Source of the DNA: a virus
Virus record (IMG/VR): IMGVR_UViG_3300045286_000051
Span: 1-36,371 of that record
Direction: 5' to 3' (one strand)
DNA length: 36,371 nucleotides
How positions within the stretch are numbered: position 1 is the first letter of the stretch; every line of letters begins with the position of its first letter. The position numbers and the translations under genes are program-made. The notes under the pieces are model-generated. The model was not told the origin of the DNA. It saw only the letters and a program-made list of their open reading frames with translations, and made no database searches. Shown in pieces: positions 1 to 6,338 of the stretch.

Positions 1-21
1 AAAATCGGGCTCTTTCAGACC
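1..21. repeat. 21-bp terminal direct repeat (genome junction)
   Basis: The first 21 bases are identical to the last 21 bases (36351-36371). This is seen directly. It most likely reflects a circular or circularly permuted molecule opened by an assembler, because genes continue sensibly across the junction: a gpZ-like gene ends at 57 and the small terminase begins at 36318 on the same strand. A true 21-bp physical terminal repeat is possible but would be unusually short. Confidence 0.85.
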
Positions 22-40
22 CGCGCCCGACCCCCCGCCC
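20..40 (-). other. G-rich run on the minus strand near the genome junction
   Basis: On the + strand there are C-runs at 20-22, 26-28, 31-36 and 38-40, so the minus strand carries at least four closely spaced runs of three or more G. That fits a three-tetrad G-quadruplex. It lies in the non-coding gap between the gpZ-like gene (ends 57) and the small terminase start (36318, through the junction). Packaging sites (cos/pac) commonly lie beside the small terminase gene, so this gap is the natural place to look for one. That role is inference. Confidence 0.3.
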
Positions 41-56
41 GGGAGGACCCGCCGGC

Positions 57-677
57 TCACACCACCCTCGCCATGCGGTAGCGAGCCTCGCGCTCGAACA
101 CCTCGGGCAGCTTGGCCTCGGCGAATTGCAGCACGGCAGCATTGATTTGCCGTTGATTGAACATGCTCGGCACGTAGATCGTGGCCACGCCCTTGATGGC
201 CTCGCCGTGTTGGGTGCCGGCATCCTTGGCACGACTGCGTGCGACGCTGCCGGGCACGCGCATGAACACGGTGCGTCCCTTGTTGCCGATGAAGGCTCCG
301 GGCAGCGTCGTCTTGCCCGAGCGCTTGATCTTGAATCGCAACTCGGTGTCGCCTGCCCGCATGCGCTTGCGATGCGCGGCCAGCGTGACCAAGCGCTCGA
401 CGAATCGAATCAGGTTGCGGCTGCGCTTGCCTTTGGCGAGCAGGGCGCCCTCCACCTTGCCTGGCACTGGGCGAGCACGCTCGATGACGAGCTCGTCTCG
501 CACGTCGCCTGCCTTGAGGTTGTAGCGCCCAGCCACTGCTCGGACCATCTGCGTGCGTGCTTGTTCGAGCGTCTTGTTAATCGCGCTCGACAGCACCTTG
601 TCGCGCAAGTCGGACGTTATGTTTTCGATGCCTCGGGCAACGTCCGGAAAGTTGGTTTTGATGGTGAGTGCAACCAC
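57..677 (-). CDS. Minor tail protein Z-like (gpZ family)
   Basis: About 206 residues, resembling the lambda gpZ / prophage minor tail protein Z family: an N-terminal segment with DVARGIENI, then an Ala/Arg-rich helix with NKTLEQARTQMVRAVA, and a basic middle region. In lambda, gpZ acts late in tail maturation, near the head-proximal end. I chose GTG at 677 because homologues begin just before ALTIK; ATG at 716 in the same frame is an alternative but overlaps the divergent promoter. Neither has a good Shine-Dalgarno. Its place just ahead of the terminase genes, away from the other tail genes at 12-26 kb, is unusual. Family confidence is moderate to good. Confidence 0.7.
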   Translation of the reverse strand: MVALTIKTNFPDVARGIENITSDLRDKVLSSAINKTLEQARTQMVRAVAGRYNLKAGDVRDELVIERARPVPGKVEGALLAKGKRSRNLIRFVERLVTLAAHRKRMRAGDTELRFKIKRSGKTTLPGAFIGNKGRTVFMRVPGSVARSRAKDAGTQHGEAIKGVATIYVPSMFNQRQINAAVLQFAEAKLPEVFEREARYRMARVV

Positions 678-699
678 GATTTCTAGAGTGTAAACCCTA

Positions 700-728
700 T
701 TGACTTTTGTGCGCATCGCGCGTACATT
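700..728 (+). promoter_or_regulatory. Sigma70-type promoter, rightward
   Basis: TTGACT (700-705), a 17-base spacer, then TACATT (723-728). It lies between the divergent gpZ-like gene and the small gene starting at 773, which has a good Shine-Dalgarno. The -35 and -10 matches and spacing are seen directly; activity is inferred. Confidence 0.6.
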
Positions 729-772
729 ATCTCTACCGGCTCAGACAGGCCGGGCAACTAGGAGATCAGATC

Positions 773-994
773 ATGACGACCAGCAAGAAGTACCAGACGG
801 TGATCGATCAGTTTCGGAACGCCGCCAACGAGCCGGCTGCTCGTGCCATAGCGCAAGGTTCCGGCCTGCGGTGCGCCATCAGGCCGCCCCGTGTCAACGG
901 CGGCGGTCTGGACTATTCCAGGCTCTGCGGCCAGCTCCGCGCACGCAATGGCGTGGTGTTGTGCCAGAGCAAGGCGTGGTCGGTCGTTGAATGA
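773..994 (+). CDS. Small protein of unknown function
   Basis: 73 residues starting MTTSKKYQTV. The start is set by an AGGAG about eight bases upstream, downstream of the promoter at 700-728. The protein is basic, with Cys at three scattered positions and a Gly-rich middle (NGGGLDY). I recognise no domain. It overlaps the next gene by ATGA (991-994), so the two are probably co-translated. With its partner it forms a separate promoter-driven unit divergent from the late operon, so either a regulator of late expression or an accessory (host-takeover or defence) gene would fit. Nothing in the sequence decides this. Confidence 0.6.
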   Translation: MTTSKKYQTVIDQFRNAANEPAARAIAQGSGLRCAIRPPRVNGGGLDYSRLCGQLRARNGVVLCQSKAWSVVE

Positions 995-1194
995 CCGCCC
1001 GGCAGAGCAGCGCGACCGAGCGCGGCCTGGCCCTGATCGCCGCCGGCCTGCCGCTTCGGCGTGCAGCGATGGCGGCCGGGGTGGCGCCGAGCACCCTGGT
1101 CCGGGCTCGAGCTCGGGCCGGACTGCCGGCGTTACAGCGCGGCCGCCCGCTACGTGACCACGGCCTCGACGAGCAGGGCGGTGGCCGCCCATAG
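991..1194 (+). CDS. Small helix-turn-helix-like protein
   Basis: 67 residues. Residues 12-42 read like a compact helix-turn-helix: LALIAAGLPLRRAAMAAGV, then APSTLVRARARAG, resembling the HTH of resolvase- or Mor-type small regulators. It is very Ala/Arg-rich. It is translationally coupled to the upstream gene (ATGA overlap). Its last 45 bases overlap the 3' end of the convergent gene at 1150-1548. A DNA-binding role is an inference from the HTH pattern; the target is unknown. High G+C makes spurious open frames common, but the coupling and the promoter support it as real. Confidence 0.5.
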   Translation: MTARQSSATERGLALIAAGLPLRRAAMAAGVAPSTLVRARARAGLPALQRGRPLRDHGLDEQGGGRP

Positions 1195-1548
1195 CGGCAG
1201 GCGAGGGTTGGCCTGCAGGTAGCGGGCCAGGCTGCCGGCGACTGCCTGCTCGGCCTGTTTGGGCGCGATCCCGCCGCGGCGCAGCAGAGTCCTGATGCGT
1301 GGCACGGTAGCCGGTTCGAGGTCCGACGGGATGCGGATGCCATGCTTCGTCAGAAATGATCGCATGTAGGTTTCGTCCGCCCATTTTTGACGCAAGTCAA
1401 GCCTGGACCACGCTTCGAGCTGCTTTGCCCGCGTTTCTCTGCCACGGCGCCGGTCATCGTCCGTCAATTCCGGGAGCTTGGACTGTTTCACGTGGGCGCA
1501 GAATTGTTTCACGGCGTTTTTTTCGTCGGGGAGTATCTGGGTAGCCAT
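1150..1548 (-). CDS. Hypothetical protein, last gene of the left early operon
   Basis: 132 residues, starting MATQILPDEKNAV. The start is chosen by a strong AGGAGG five bases upstream; a longer in-frame version (to 1605) lacks this. It is charged and helical, with a conserved-looking middle (TYMRSFLTKHGIRIP) and an Ala/Leu-rich C terminus. I recognise no family. A gap of 44 bases separates it from the RusA-like gene; elsewhere the operon genes overlap. Its position at the end of the replication operon suggests DNA metabolism or regulation, without proof. Confidence 0.6.
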   Translation of the reverse strand: MATQILPDEKNAVKQFCAHVKQSKLPELTDDDRRRGRETRAKQLEAWSRLDLRQKWADETYMRSFLTKHGIRIPSDLEPATVPRIRTLLRRGGIAPKQAEQAVAGSLARYLQANPRLPLWAATALLVEAVVT

Positions 1549-1592
1549 CTGGCCTCCTAAACGGTTTTCGGTCGCGAATCCCGGCACTCGGA

Positions 1593-1952
1593 TCACGCCT
1601 CGCACTCGATCACCACTTCCGCGGCGTACTCCAAGGGTTTACCCTTGCGCTGACGGTATCGCCAAGTGATCCGCTCGTCCGCGTCGTCGACCTGCAACCA
1701 CAGCGCCACGCCATCCCGCGCTGCCTTGAGCCCGGACTGCAGGTTGTCGCCGTCGAGCGCTCGAGGTGCGATCCGAGTGAGCGTCACGATGCACGGCAGC
1801 GAGTGCGGTGCCCGCGCTGCGCGCAGGCTGTACCAAACCGCCGTCTTGTGCTCACGCGCCCTCTTTGCGCGCTCGGACCAGTGCTCGCGCAGGTTGGCCA
1901 CGCTCTCGATCCGGATCGGCACGAGCACGCAGCAGACGACTGCGGCCGTCAT
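1593..1952 (-). CDS. RusA-like (Holliday junction resolvase-type) protein
   Basis: 119 residues. The C-terminal half has the layout of RusA-family crossover-junction endodeoxyribonucleases: DGDNLQSGLKAARDG at about residues 67-81, followed by a short Asp-rich turn (VDDADERI) and a basic strand. In RusA, Asp residues in equivalent positions bind the metal that cleaves four-way junctions. Many phages carry such a gene near replication or recombination genes to resolve branched DNA before packaging. The start overlaps the upstream stop by ATGA. The N-terminal half is less typical, so the call is moderate. Confidence 0.5.
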   Translation of the reverse strand: MTAAVVCCVLVPIRIESVANLREHWSERAKRAREHKTAVWYSLRAARAPHSLPCIVTLTRIAPRALDGDNLQSGLKAARDGVALWLQVDDADERITWRYRQRKGKPLEYAAEVVIECEA

Positions 1953-2437
1953 TCCCCGGCCTCCAGCGCCCGCTCGATCGCGTGCCCAGTATGCAGCGGG
2001 TATCGCCCGGGCGGCAGCGCCGCGAAGTAGGCCTCCGGCTCAACCGGCTTGCGCGCGCACCCGGCGGCGCACTGCACCACGCCATCCGGGCGGACGACTG
2101 TCGGCCAGGCGGTGATGGGCTTGCCCCACTTCTTCCCGCGCACGGTGTCCATGTCCTGGCTGCGCTTGGGCTTTGCCATCTCGCGCGCCCTGGCCGTTGC
2201 CTCGCCGTGCACCTTGGGCGCATAGCGCTTGAGCCAATACCGGCGCCTGTTGGTCGCGTAGTCCTTGGCCTCGTACACCCAGCGCAGGATGTCGCGCTCG
2301 GACGCCGCGTGCATCGCGGCCCGCACATGGGCATCCGACATCCCGAGCTCGGCGATCATGTCGGCTGTCGTCGCGCCCTGCCGTCTGCCGTGCAGCGCGA
2401 GCACGATCTTGTCGATGGTCTTGTCGAAGCGCGCCAT
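1949..2437 (-). CDS. Hypothetical protein with probable winged-helix N-terminus
   Basis: 162 residues starting MARFDKTIDK. Residues 5-60 resemble a winged-helix domain: KIVLALHGRRQGATTADMIAELG, then SDAHVRAAMHAASERDILRWVYEAK, a pattern of helix-turn-helix followed by a wing. The C-terminal part is basic and contains a Cys pair (CAAGC), perhaps half of a small zinc site. The start is fixed by TGATG overlap with the preceding gene; longer in-frame starts would bury that gene. A DNA-binding protein in the replication operon is a fair inference; the target is unknown. Confidence 0.55.
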   Translation of the reverse strand: MARFDKTIDKIVLALHGRRQGATTADMIAELGMSDAHVRAAMHAASERDILRWVYEAKDYATNRRRYWLKRYAPKVHGEATARAREMAKPKRSQDMDTVRGKKWGKPITAWPTVVRPDGVVQCAAGCARKPVEPEAYFAALPPGRYPLHTGHAIERALEAGE

Positions 2438-2637
2438 CAGAACGCCTCCAGCGCGCCGCCCTGCAGCGGCTCCGGCAGTTCGCCCGGCGACAATGGCCGA
2501 CCGAGCGGCGGATAGGCCGCCCAGAGCCGCGCATCGCGCATCACGGCCGCGCTGAACCGCTTGCCCTCGGCGCACTGATCGAGGATGCGCTGGCCAGCGA
2601 GCCGGAACAGTTCTCGTTGTTCGAGCGTTATGTTCAT
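2437..2637 (-). CDS. Small hypothetical protein
   Basis: 66 residues starting MNITLEQREL, with ATGA overlap to the helicase gene upstream and TGATG overlap to the winged-helix gene downstream. It is helical in the first half (LEQRELFRLAGQRILDQC) and Pro/Gly-rich after that. No family is recognised. The tight coupling to the helicase suggests a small replication accessory, but that rests on context only. Confidence 0.55.
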   Translation of the reverse strand: MNITLEQRELFRLAGQRILDQCAEGKRFSAAVMRDARLWAAYPPLGRPLSPGELPEPLQGGALEAF

Positions 2638-3566
2638 TCCTTCCTCATCGGGTAGGGTTGCAGACTCGATGTCCTGTCGTCGCAGAACCGCAGCGAGGCC
2701 TCGTCGAACCAGAGTTTGACTCTGCCCTCCCACGATCCGGCGCGCTGCTTCTCGACGGTGACGAGCGCGTCGGGCTCGTTGATTGCCGCCATGTCGTTCG
2801 GATCGGCTTCGAGCTTGCGTTGCTTTGGCTTGTTAGCCCAGACGGTGATGACGTTGTCCATCTGATCCGTGATGGCGGCCGAACCGCGCAAGTCGTGCTT
2901 GCTAGGTGGCTTTGACTCTTGGCCGTCTGCCGGCTTGCGGCAGTGCGCGACCAAGTGAACGTGCAGGAACGTCTCCTGCGCCAGCCTCACGAGATCCGTG
3001 GCGAGCTGCTTCTGCACGTCCAAGTGCTCCTCGCTCTCGCAGACCATCATCATCGAGTCGAGCACCACGTGGTGTCCGAGCTGGGTGTCGGCGAACCATG
3101 CGCAGGCCGCGCAGGCTAACTTCGGACTCAGGCGGCCTTGGAAATCGAAGAGCCAAAGGTATTGATTGCTCCACGCCAAGAATTCGTCGAGCCACTCTCG
3201 ACTCGGATGCTTGGTGCCGCTCATCTGCCGCGCGATACGGGCCAGCGTGACTTCGGGCCGCATCTCGAGGCTCACGATGAGCACGCGCTGGCGCTGCATG
3301 CAGAGGTCCGCCGCGACCTGGCCGACAAACATGCTCTTGCGGTGGCCCGAGTATCCGCACCATGCCGTGGTTCCGCTGCTGCGGAACACCATGCGGTCAC
3401 GGAGCTTCGTCGAGAACATGCTCGGCGTCGTGCGCTCGCTCTTGGCCGGATCGAGCTCCTTGTGCAGCAGGTCCGCGTACTCCTTGGCCCGCTTCGCGTA
3501 GGCGCTGAACTCCCCGGCGGCCATCAGGTAGGCGTCGAGATCGATCTTGCCGACGCGGTTTGCCAT
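2634..3566 (-). CDS. DnaB-like replicative helicase / RecA-fold ATPase
   Basis: 310 residues. The RecA-type core shows a Walker A-like GYSGHRKS at about 71-78, the DnaB-family hallmark VLIVSLEM at about 95-102, and a Walker B HHVVLDSM at about 165-172. A later segment (HVHLVAHCRKP, then RGSAAITDQMDNVI) matches the DnaB arginine-finger and DNA-binding region. The N-terminal primase-interaction domain of full-length DnaB is missing, as in many phage DnaC/DnaB-like ATPases. It should unwind or load at the phage origin together with the DUF1376-type protein, whose stop it overlaps by TGATG. I chose ATG at 3566, not the longer frame. Confidence 0.85.
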   Translation of the reverse strand: MANRVGKIDLDAYLMAAGEFSAYAKRAKEYADLLHKELDPAKSERTTPSMFSTKLRDRMVFRSSGTTAWCGYSGHRKSMFVGQVAADLCMQRQRVLIVSLEMRPEVTLARIARQMSGTKHPSREWLDEFLAWSNQYLWLFDFQGRLSPKLACAACAWFADTQLGHHVVLDSMMMVCESEEHLDVQKQLATDLVRLAQETFLHVHLVAHCRKPADGQESKPPSKHDLRGSAAITDQMDNVITVWANKPKQRKLEADPNDMAAINEPDALVTVEKQRAGSWEGRVKLWFDEASLRFCDDRTSSLQPYPMRKE

Positions 3567-4327
3567 CAGATCGCCCCCTCGAACACGTCCCCACTCCGCC
3601 CCCGGGCAGGCTTGCGTTCGGCCGCGCGCCGGCACCAAGTGCGCCAGGCTGCGTGCCAGTCCCGTTTGACAGACGTCGGGCCGGCGGCGGCTGTCCAGTA
3701 GTCCCGGAAGTTCTCGGCCTCGGCGCCCACAAAGACGTCGATGCCGCGCTGGTGCGCATACGCCCGGTCCTCTTCGTCGGGTTGCCAGTCCGAAGGCAGG
3801 CGAGTCCCGCGCCGAGCCGGCGCGGCTGCTTGCGCAGACCGACTAACGTTTGGCTCAGCCTCTCTTAATACCTTTGTGGTTGTGGTTGTGGTTGTGGTTG
3901 TACCCTTGGTATCTAGCTTGGTATCAACTCTGATATCAGAGTTGACATCAGAACAAGCGTTGATTTTGCTCAGCTTTTCGGCACGGATCTGGCGAGCCTT
4001 CGCGGCTCCGGCGACCTTGTTTTGATGCGCAACAGTGCCTTTTTCGATTTCTTGGTCAGCGCGGCGCTGATGCCACACGCTCGTTCCATCGGCGGATGGC
4101 AGCAAAGTGAAGTACTCGGCCATCACGCCTTCGAGGAGCTTTTGCTCCTCAGGCGATTGACATTGAGCAAGCCGGCGCAGCCTGTCGACGTCCATCGGCA
4201 GCGGTGTCCGGTGCTGGTAGTAGACGAGCAGAAGGCGCCAGTAGATGCCGAGCTCGGTATTCCCGAGGTGGTACGTGTCGGCCAAGAAATCCGTCGGATA
4301 GATCGGAAACCACGCCAGGCTTGTCAT
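3566..4327 (-). CDS. DUF1376/YdaU-type replication protein
   Basis: 253 residues. Residues 1-100 match the DUF1376 (YdaU) family, common in phage replication modules: MTSLAWFPIYPTDFL, then HLGNTELGIYWRLLLVYY, and DVDRLRRLAQC. After this comes a linker with nine consecutive Thr residues, encoded by a hexanucleotide repeat, then a C-terminal region with ARRGTRLPSDWQPDEED and FRDYWTAAAG, typical of initiator C-termini. It lies directly before the DnaB-like helicase, the usual initiator-helicase order. The start is fixed by an ATGA overlap with the nuclease gene. The DNA encoding the linker may contain the replication origin (see 3874-3945). Confidence 0.75.
   Translation of the reverse strand: MTSLAWFPIYPTDFLADTYHLGNTELGIYWRLLLVYYQHRTPLPMDVDRLRRLAQCQSPEEQKLLEGVMAEYFTLLPSADGTSVWHQRRADQEIEKGTVAHQNKVAGAAKARQIRAEKLSKINACSDVNSDIRVDTKLDTKGTTTTTTTTTKVLREAEPNVSRSAQAAAPARRGTRLPSDWQPDEEDRAYAHQRGIDVFVGAEAENFRDYWTAAAGPTSVKRDWHAAWRTWCRRAAERKPARGRSGDVFEGAI
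3874..3945. repeat. Hexamer repeat, direct repeats and 22-bp palindrome: candidate origin
   Basis: Inside the replication-protein gene there are, in order: nearly five copies of TTGTGG (3874-3901), two copies of TTGGTATC twelve bases apart (3906-3913 and 3918-3925), and a perfect 22-bp palindrome centred between 3934 and 3935 (arm TCAACTCTGAT, 3924-3945). The patch is clearly richer in A+T than its surroundings. Lambda and related phages place their origin inside the initiator gene, with repeats next to an A+T-rich stretch. The repeats are seen directly; the origin role is inference. Confidence 0.5.
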
Positions 4328-4902
4328 GCTGCGCAACCCAGTGAATGCATGCCGATCACCTCGTCTCTTGTGGCGATCAGTTGCAGCGACTCGTGCGCCC
4401 AGTAGACCATGCCGCTCGTCCCATGCCCGGAGTTTCCGCGCAGTGGGGGTGATCGGTGGTTCTCGGCTTTCACGAGCACGTCGAGCGAGCCGCCGAACAA
4501 TCCGACTGGACTCCGTTGCGGGCATCCGAGCGCAGCATCCGAAGACGACGGCATGTCGTCCAGGTGCAGGAACAACAGCCACACTGGCAGTTGCGAAATC
4601 CGAGAAACGTGGATGTAGTCCTGATAGTGCGAGAGATCGATGCCAGTTGTCCATCGTCCGGTAATGCGATGCCACGTAAAGACGGACTTCCGCTTCGCCT
4701 CGATCCACATGATTCCTCGCGACGTGAAGGCCATGACATCAGGCGCTGCGTGTCTCGATCCATGAGTGAAGAATTGCGGCCCTTTGCCATGCGATTTTTC
4801 GATCTCGTACGCGGGAATGATGGCATTGCCGCGCGCCATCAGCCAATTGGCAATAAGGCTCTCTGCAGCCCTGCCGATCCTCAGATTTTCGGCGAATGTC
4901 AT
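4324..4902 (-). CDS. PD-(D/E)XK-type nuclease-like protein
   Basis: 192 residues. An N-terminal helix (ENLRIGRAAESLIANWLM) is followed by a nuclease-like core with PD at about 54-55 and EAK at about 68-70 (APDVMAF, then GIMWIEAKRK), the classical D-(E)xK spacing of Holliday-resolvase and restriction-like folds. A downstream region is Trp/His-rich and ends in strands. The most likely role is processing branched or foreign DNA during replication. Start and stop are fixed by ATGA overlaps with both neighbours. The catalytic motif is visible; substrate specificity is not. Confidence 0.6.
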   Translation of the reverse strand: MTFAENLRIGRAAESLIANWLMARGNAIIPAYEIEKSHGKGPQFFTHGSRHAAPDVMAFTSRGIMWIEAKRKSVFTWHRITGRWTTGIDLSHYQDYIHVSRISQLPVWLLFLHLDDMPSSSDAALGCPQRSPVGLFGGSLDVLVKAENHRSPPLRGNSGHGTSGMVYWAHESLQLIATRDEVIGMHSLGCAA

Positions 4903-5792
4903 GCTGGCATAACCACGAAACCACGCGTAGCGAATTGGACGCGAAACTCGGCCACATTGGAGCCGAAATAGAAGAATGCCTGTCCCTGCGTAGCCGAGGC
5001 TTTGTCTCCATTCGGAGACCCGAATGCAATGCGTCCTCGAGTGAAACAGATGGCCGAACAGGCGTTTGCCGCACGATGAAACCATGCCGTATCGGTGTAG
5101 TTGTGCGTCAGCACGATGCCCTCCGTCACCCGGCCGGACGTGTATTCCGTGATCATCTTCTCGACGAATTGCCCGATGGCCGGCTGGGCGTACGGCGGGT
5201 TGAGCCACACGCGCCCGTGCCATTCCTGTTCGAGGCCGTTCTCGTCCTGCGTGAAGATGCGCTCGGCCCTCACGGTTTCGTTCGCCTGCTCGCTCGTCGC
5301 CGGGTCCAGATCGATCGAGCCGAGCACGGCCCTCGCCAGATCGACATCGGCCGCCGGCGTGTACCACTCGTTCTCGCCCGAGCCCTGCGCTCGATGGTTG
5401 TGCGCCAAGGCAGCGACTTTCCGCGCCGTGTCCACGAACTGCTGAACGTACTTCGGCTCATCGGCCAGCAACTTGCGCCACCGGGAAACCTGCTGGTGGC
5501 TGATGCTCGTCATGCGCTCGGCCTCGGCTGCCGAAATCGAGCCCCGGTCCGCGCTCGATTTATTCCCCCCACGGCCAGGTGATTGCCGAACCGTTACCGT
5601 GGCGTCCCACCATTCCACATGCTCGCGCTGCTCGGCGACCTTGTGCTCGGCGGCGCGCTCGAACTCGTCCCACAGTCCGAGTCGTGCCGCTCTCTGCATG
5701 CGCACATCCCACAGATCCTGGCGCGTTCTGGTCTCGTCTGCCCGAAAGACAGCGAGCTCGCCGCGCTCCGTTATCGCAAGATCGTTCTTCAA
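4899..5792 (-). CDS. Phage DNA N6-adenine methyltransferase (Dam-like)
   Basis: 297 residues. The C-terminal half matches the phage Dam family (DNA N-6-adenine-methyltransferase): EWYTPAADVDLARAVLGSI at about 142-160, DLDPAT just after, and the catalytic NPPY at about 198-201. This methylates adenine in DNA using S-adenosylmethionine, usually to protect phage DNA from restriction. The N-terminal half has a ParB/HTH-like segment (ISHQQVSRWRKLL, about 97-109). I chose the TTG start at 5792 because a GGAGG lies four bases upstream; GTG at 5831 lacks one. A large inverted repeat lies immediately upstream. Confidence 0.8.
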   Translation of the reverse strand: MKNDLAITERGELAVFRADETRTRQDLWDVRMQRAARLGLWDEFERAAEHKVAEQREHVEWWDATVTVRQSPGRGGNKSSADRGSISAAEAERMTSISHQQVSRWRKLLADEPKYVQQFVDTARKVAALAHNHRAQGSGENEWYTPAADVDLARAVLGSIDLDPATSEQANETVRAERIFTQDENGLEQEWHGRVWLNPPYAQPAIGQFVEKMITEYTSGRVTEGIVLTHNYTDTAWFHRAANACSAICFTRGRIAFGSPNGDKASATQGQAFFYFGSNVAEFRVQFATRGFVVMPA

Positions 5793-5808
5793 ACGTCCTC
5801 CATGCGAA

Positions 5809-5886
5809 CGAGCCCCCTCGACTGTCCCCACGCTGTGGCAGCAGCGTTCCGGCTAGGCCGGCAATGGGGACATGCGAGGGGGCTCG
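5809..5886. repeat. Large inverted repeat upstream of the methylase gene
   Basis: Arms 5809-5830 and 5865-5886 are reverse complements over 22 bases with two adjacent mismatches. The 34-base loop holds two further small hairpins: GCTG-tgg-CAGC (5832-5842) and CCGGC-tag-GCCGG (5849-5861). In leftward mRNA the structure would end eight bases before the Shine-Dalgarno (5797-5801) of the methylase. It could be a translational control element, an operator or part of an origin. The structure is seen; its function is not known. Confidence 0.6.
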
Positions 5887-5943
5887 ATGCTAGGCCGCGC
5901 CGCTGCCACGGCCAGGGAGTCATTGTGCGCTCAGATCGCGGCG

Positions 5944-6263
5944 AAGAAAAGCCCCGAGTCAGAACGTCGTCGGTTGAGCGATGCCGCGCAAAATGGCCAT
6001 GAAGCCCCGCTGCAGGTCGGTGGCGCCGATGCTCACCCACCGCTGATCGAGCGCCGGCAGCGCTCCGGGCAGGGTCGGCGCGGTGCCATTCGGACTTGCC
6101 AATGGGTGCGCGCGCAGTTTGGCGACCCAGGCGCCGCATTGCTCCGCGAGGGCTTTGCCCTCGTTCATCAGGGCAACCTCGGCCTCGCTGAGTTGTCGGT
6201 AGCCAGTGATCTTGGGCTGCGTGAACGTTTCCATATGATTCCTTTAGTCAAAGAAAAGCCCCG
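5944..6263. repeat. 13-bp direct repeats flanking acb2
   Basis: AAGAAAAGCCCCG occurs at 5944-5956, just after the acb2 stop, and again exactly at 6251-6263, just before its start. Only the repeat ends belong to this feature; the interval between them is the acb2 gene. On the minus strand each copy reads as GGGGC followed by a T-rich tract, so both may be remnants of terminators. Direct repeats around a single accessory gene suggest a recombination junction used in gaining or losing it; that is inference. Confidence 0.6.
5959..6234 (-). CDS. acb2: Acb2-family anti-CBASS cyclic-nucleotide sponge
   Basis: 91 residues, with the signature of the Acb2/Tad1 hairpin family at both ends: KITGYRQLSEAEVALMNEGK near the N-terminus and RWVSIGATDLQRGFMAILR plus a final AxP motif at the C-terminus. 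Acb2 proteins form hexamers that bind cyclic di- and trinucleotide signals and so stop CBASS abortive infection. The middle (APTLPGALPALD) is a Pro/Ala-rich linker between the two helical parts. It lies in the early leftward operon, as expected for a gene needed soon after infection. A 13-base direct repeat flanks it (5944-5956 and 6251-6263). Recognition is by motif memory, not by a search. Confidence 0.8.
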   Translation of the reverse strand: METFTQPKITGYRQLSEAEVALMNEGKALAEQCGAWVAKLRAHPLASPNGTAPTLPGALPALDQRWVSIGATDLQRGFMAILRGIAQPTTF

Positions 6264-6277
6264 GCGCGGGGGCGCCG
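6250..6277 (-). terminator. Candidate intrinsic terminator/attenuator before acb2
   Basis: On the minus strand a G+C-rich hairpin (GCCCC 6273-6269 pairing with GGGGC 6262-6258; an alternative 6-bp stem is CGGCGC with GCGCCG) is followed directly by TTTTCTTT (6257-6250). This is a standard rho-independent layout in the leftward direction, between the gene at 6339-6533 and acb2. It would reduce but probably not abolish transcription into acb2 and the replication genes unless an antiterminator acts. Confidence 0.55.
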
Positions 6278-6284
6278 AGGCAAG

Positions 6285-6326
6285 GCCCTGCCGGGAGGAG
6301 ATCAGCACTGACGTGCCGGGCAGGGC
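6285..6326. other. Second hairpin in the acb2 leader
   Basis: GCCCTGCC (6285-6292) and GGCAGGGC (6319-6326) are perfect inverted repeats around a 26-base loop, just upstream (in leftward transcription) of the candidate terminator. The two together could form an attenuator. This is seen as sequence symmetry only. Confidence 0.4.
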
Positions 6327-6338
6327 AGCAGGATTGTG

